Of a stretch of DNA of 32,557 nt, positions 32,435 through 32,557 are shown in pieces (position 1 is the stretch's first letter; every line of letters starts with the position of its first letter). Source of the DNA: Streptomyces sp. STR69 (GTDB lineage: Bacteria > Actinomycetota > Actinomycetes > Streptomycetales > Streptomycetaceae); NCBI RefSeq assembly GCF_024519455.1, contig NZ_JALJRY010000042.1, forward strand, positions 1-32,557, read 5' to 3'. The notes beneath the pieces are model-generated. The model was given only the letters and a program-made list of their open reading frames with translations, was not told the origin of the DNA and ran no database searches. The position numbers and the translations under genes were made by a program.

Positions 32435-32557
32435 ACTGGGGGTCAAGGGGTCGCAGGTTCAAATCCTGTCGTCCCGACGGTGTTCACCAGCGGGTCTGCC
32501 GGAAACGGCAGGCCCGCTGGATGCGTTCGTGGGAGACGTGATGGCGGCGTGATGGCA
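32435..32557. repeat. Attachment-type direct repeat, right copy (partial at window end)
   Basis: Identical to 19,796-19,918 over all 123 visible bases. It contains the 3' part of tRNA-Pro from the anticodon loop to the discriminator, the GAAA-loop hairpin (32,487-32,520) and the following 37 bases, and stops only because the window stops. The upstream tRNA half is absent, so this is the displaced copy and the right boundary of the island. Confidence 0.93.

Noticed and set aside
32274..32462. Short minus-strand frames at the right edge of the island
   Set aside because: They read through the tRNA-derived repeat and lack ribosome sites or recognisable domains.

Overview
The window reads as high-GC actinobacterial chromosome, most likely Streptomyces. 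Third codon positions are strongly G/C, GTG starts are frequent, ribosome sites are GGAGG-type, and SARP, NB-ARC/TPR and WXG-type toxin genes are present. The species cannot be named from the sequence.

Positions 1-19,764 look like resident chromosome carrying small catabolic and regulatory units. At 1-9,147 there is an inositol or related polyol/sugar-acid region. It holds the tail of a sugar ABC-transporter ATPase, an inosose-dehydratase-like TIM-barrel protein and a Gfo/Idh/MocA dehydrogenase on the + strand, then a TPR protein. A four-gene minus-strand operon follows (PhyH-type dioxygenase, SDR, IolG-like dehydrogenase, second Gfo/Idh protein), divergent from a LacI-type regulator. A cupin and a small membrane protein come next. 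At 10,163-15,710 an AcoR-like regulator is divergent from a three-gene hydroxyquinol (resorcinol-type) pathway: FAD aromatic hydroxylase, intradiol dioxygenase and maleylacetate reductase. At 15,711-17,906 a TetR repressor is divergent from a DHA2-type MFS exporter, with two tandem palindromic operators in the exporter promoter. A Nudix protein and a YceI-domain protein follow. The palindrome TGTCTC-N5-GAGACA occurs both in the AcoR/hydroxylase intergenic region and upstream of the YceI gene, so these loci may share a regulator.

At 19,765-19,838 lies a tRNA-Pro(GGG). From its anticodon loop onward, a 123-base sequence is repeated exactly at 32,435-32,557, where the window ends. The 12.6 kb between the copies is an accessory island. 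It carries no visible integrase.

Island content, left to right: a BELL-like small protein with a C-terminal amyloid-signalling-like motif; a tiny secreted-peptide ORF framed by hairpins; a SARP-NB-ARC-TPR regulator; a divergent NB-ARC-TPR (NLR-like) protein whose N terminus carries the same motif as the BELL-like protein; a translationally coupled pair (GT-B/TagF-like protein plus an unknown protein); a fragment with a Vsr-like nuclease domain; a frameshifted HEPN-like gene; an IS701-like transposase remnant; and a polymorphic toxin (restriction-endonuclease fold) with its probable immunity gene. The most interesting reading is a conflict/immunity island centred on an NLR-BELL amyloid-signalling pair. 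In that reading the NLR senses an invader and templates the BELL effector, with a second NB-ARC protein of regulator type encoded between them.
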